DNA from: an uncultured Pelagibacteraceae bacterium
GTDB lineage: Bacteria; Pseudomonadota; Alphaproteobacteria; Pelagibacterales; Pelagibacteraceae
DNA: 64,000 bases
Direction: 5' to 3'
NCBI GenBank assembly: GCA_902617825.1
Contig: CACMYE010000004.1
Span: 1 to 64,000, forward strand
This document shows, piece by piece, positions 61,800 through 64,000 of this stretch. The stretch's first letter is position 1. The number at the start of each line of letters is the position of its first letter. The translations under genes and the position numbers were made by a program. The notes beneath the pieces are model-generated. The model was not told the origin of the DNA and made no database searches. It saw only the letters and a program-made list of their open reading frames with translations.

Positions 61800-62908
61800 C
61801 CTTTCATTGGCATAACAACATAAATACTATCAAAATCACCTGGATCTTTTATTAAAGCTGGAGAACCTGTGTCATTAAAAAATATTTCCACTTTTTCTCC
61901 ATTTAATTGGGAAGCTACATCTATTAAATATCTAGAGTTAAAGCTAATTTCTAAGTCGTGATCAAATTTTGCGTTCAAGGTCTCCTTACCATCACCACTG
62001 TTAGCATTATTAACTGATAAATCTAATATATCTTTTGATAAACTAAATTTTACTCCATCTTTTTTGTCTAATGAAACAGATGCTACCCTATCAACAGAAT
62101 TTAAAAATAATTTTAAATCTATTTCTAATTTTTTTTGATTATTTTTAGGAATTACTTGAATATAATTAGGAAATTTACCATCGATCAGTTTTGATATTAA
62201 TATACTATTATTTAATTCAAATTTAATTTTCGATTTAACATTTGAAACCTTTACGTCACCATCATAGCTATCCAAAAGAGAACATAGCTGAAATATTGTT
62301 TTTTTGGGTAATATTATTGGATCAAAATCAATTTTTTCATCTAATCTTACTTTAGAAATAGACATCCGATGACTGTCCGTTGCGACAGCTGTAAGATAAT
62401 TTTTTTCATCTACCTCTGTTTGGTGAAAATAAATTCCACTTAAATAATGTCTTGTTTCATCATTAGAAATTGAAAATTTACATTTATTTAATAATTTTAA
62501 AAGTTGTTTAGATTTAATGATAAATTCATTTTGATTAAAATTTTCGTCTGTGAGAGGAAACTCTAATGGACTGAGACAATTTAAATTAAAAATAGATTTC
62601 TCAGATTCTAAATGAAGTTTACTTTTTTCATTCAAAGTTAAATTAATTTTTTTACCAGAAGATAACTTTCTGACAATATCATATATTGTAGATGATACAG
62701 TTGTAGTTTTTCCTTCCTCTAATACTTCCACATTGTTTATTTTATGAATAAAAATTAAATCTAAATCTGTCGCAGTTATTATTAAGTTTGAATTATTTGC
62801 GTCTATTAAAATATTAGATAAAATTGGTAAAGTACTTCTCTTTTCTATAACTCCCTGGCAATAATTGAGGGCTTGCTGAAGGTCTTGTTGATTAACATTA
62901 AATTTCAT
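61796..62908 (-). CDS. dnaN: DNA polymerase III beta sliding clamp
   Basis: MKFNVNQQDLQQALNYCQGVIEKRSTLPILSNILIDA, TAVATDSHRMSISKVRL, C-terminal VVMPMKG; after dnaA. Confidence 0.97.
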   Translation of the reverse strand: MKFNVNQQDLQQALNYCQGVIEKRSTLPILSNILIDANNSNLIITATDLDLIFIHKINNVEVLEEGKTTTVSSTIYDIVRKLSSGKKINLTLNEKSKLHLESEKSIFNLNCLSPLEFPLTDENFNQNEFIIKSKQLLKLLNKCKFSISNDETRHYLSGIYFHQTEVDEKNYLTAVATDSHRMSISKVRLDEKIDFDPIILPKKTIFQLCSLLDSYDGDVKVSNVKSKIKFELNNSILISKLIDGKFPNYIQVIPKNNQKKLEIDLKLFLNSVDRVASVSLDKKDGVKFSLSKDILDLSVNNANSGDGKETLNAKFDHDLEISFNSRYLIDVASQLNGEKVEIFFNDTGSPALIKDPGDFDSIYVVMPMKG

Positions 62909-64000
62909 TATCTTTATTATTATATAATATCTGATTTTTTAACTTATTAATATTGACCACCATCTCTGGATCTTTTTCTTTAATTTTTTCAATTGTTTTA
63001 ACGGAATGTATTATTGTTGTATGGTCTCTATTTGAAAATTCTCTCCCAATTTCAGGTAATGATTTAGAAGTAAGAATCTTTGTTAGATATATTGCTGTTT
63101 GTCTAGGTCTAACTAGATACCTTGATCTTCTCGAAGATAACATCTCATTTTTACTAATTTTGAAAAACTTACAAACCACTGTTTGAATTAAATCAATAGT
63201 GACCTTGTTTTCAGATAGATTCAACAAATCCTTAAGGACTACTTTTGTTTCGGATAGATTTGGGACTTTTTCATAAATTCTTGAGAAAGAAACCACTCTA
63301 TTTATTGCTCCAACTAGCTCTCTTATACTGGCTTTGATTTCAATGCTTATAAAATCTTTTATGTCTTTTGAAATCTGCAATTGGTCTGAATATATACTAT
63401 TTAGTTCTTCTGTTTTTTTTTGAACAATTTTTTTTCTTAATTCTAAATCTGGTTTTTGAATATCAACTACTAATCCACCTGAGAATCTAGATTTAATTCT
63501 TTCTTGAATTCTTAATAATTTATTAGGAGGTCTATCAGCAGAGACAATTATCTGTGAACCTTTATCCAATAAGGCATTAAAGGTGTGAAAAAATTCTTCT
63601 TGCATGGCTTCTTTACCACTAATGAATTGAATATCATCAATTAGCAATATGTCAGTATTTCTAAAGTATTCTTTAAACTTTACCATATCATTTGATTTGA
63701 TTGATTTTACAAATTGATACATAAAACGCTCTGCAGAAATAAACATAACTTTATTGTTTTTTTTTAACTCATATCCAATAGAATTTAACAAGTGTGTTTT
63801 GCCCATTCCAACACCACCATAAATATAAAGTGGGTTGTAATGCGAAATATTTTCTGAAACCTTTAGTGATGCCTCATAAGCTAGCCTATTACTTGATCCC
63901 GTTATAAAATTATCAAATCTTTTATTAGGATCAATTCGATTATATTGTAAATAAGAATCTTTAATAAAGGAAACATTCTCTTTTAAATTACCTTCTTCTA
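62898..64000 (-). CDS. dnaA: Chromosomal replication initiator DnaA (N-terminus beyond window edge)
   Basis: Frame continues upstream of the listed Met (YNPLYIYGGVGMGKTHLLNSIGYEL); LLIDDIQFISGKEAMQEEFFHTFN; C-terminal RSRYLVRPRQTAIYLTKILTSKSLPEIGREFSNRDHTTIIHSVKTIEKI. Confidence 0.97.
   Translation of the reverse strand, partial: EEGNLKENVSFIKDSYLQYNRIDPNKRFDNFITGSSNRLAYEASLKVSENISHYNPLYIYGGVGMGKTHLLNSIGYELKKNNKVMFISAERFMYQFVKSIKSNDMVKFKEYFRNTDILLIDDIQFISGKEAMQEEFFHTFNALLDKGSQIIVSADRPPNKLLRIQERIKSRFSGGLVVDIQKPDLELRKKIVQKKTEELNSIYSDQLQISKDIKDFISIEIKASIRELVGAINRVVSFSRIYEKVPNLSETKVVLKDLLNLSENKVTIDLIQTVVCKFFKISKNEMLSSRRSRYLVRPRQTAIYLTKILTSKSLPEIGREFSNRDHTTIIHSVKTIEKIKEKDPEMVVNINKLKNQILYNNKDNEI

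Noticed and set aside
61796-64000. Replication origin near dnaN-dnaA
   Set aside because: dnaA-dnaN adjacency alone does not locate oriC; the dnaA 5' side lies outside the window and no DnaA-box cluster was identified here.

Overview
The window is an AT-rich, gene-dense bacterial chromosome segment. Gene content and order look like a streamlined alphaproteobacterium of the SAR11/Pelagibacter type; this assignment is an inference from protein families and synteny, with no search run. It is mostly housekeeping: yidC(partial)-argB-HAD-dapD-dapE; an HDAC-like and SET-domain pair; truA-fmt-def; aroK-aroB; bolA; dnaJ-like-cobS-cobT; a RegB-like kinase; gyrB; lepA-pheT-pheS-rplT-rpmI-infC-thrS; gltB-gltD; uppP; aceE-aceF; acetoacetyl-CoA synthetase; a SUV3-like helicase-terB-fdxA-carD block; an acyl-CoA ligase; dsbB-coq7; argH-lptM-like-lysA-plsC; dnaN-dnaA(partial). 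There are three tRNAs (Ser-GGA, Arg-ACG, Leu-CAA). I saw no rRNA, CRISPR array, transposase, integrase or prophage. The most interesting items are: (1) a 29-aa Lys/Arg/Ala histone-H1-tail-like mini-ORF missing from the ORF track, with its own promoter, 5'UTR hairpin, RBS and terminator, facing a CarD protein with a lysine-rich N-terminal tail; (2) an HDAC-like/SET-domain gene pair; (3) an orphan dnaJ-cobS-cobT cluster; (4) a lipoyl domain fused to pyruvate dehydrogenase E1; (5) a 40-aa LptM-like lipoprotein ORF upstream of lysA, also missing from the track; (6) six convergent gene pairs sharing a 4-nt stop-codon overlap.
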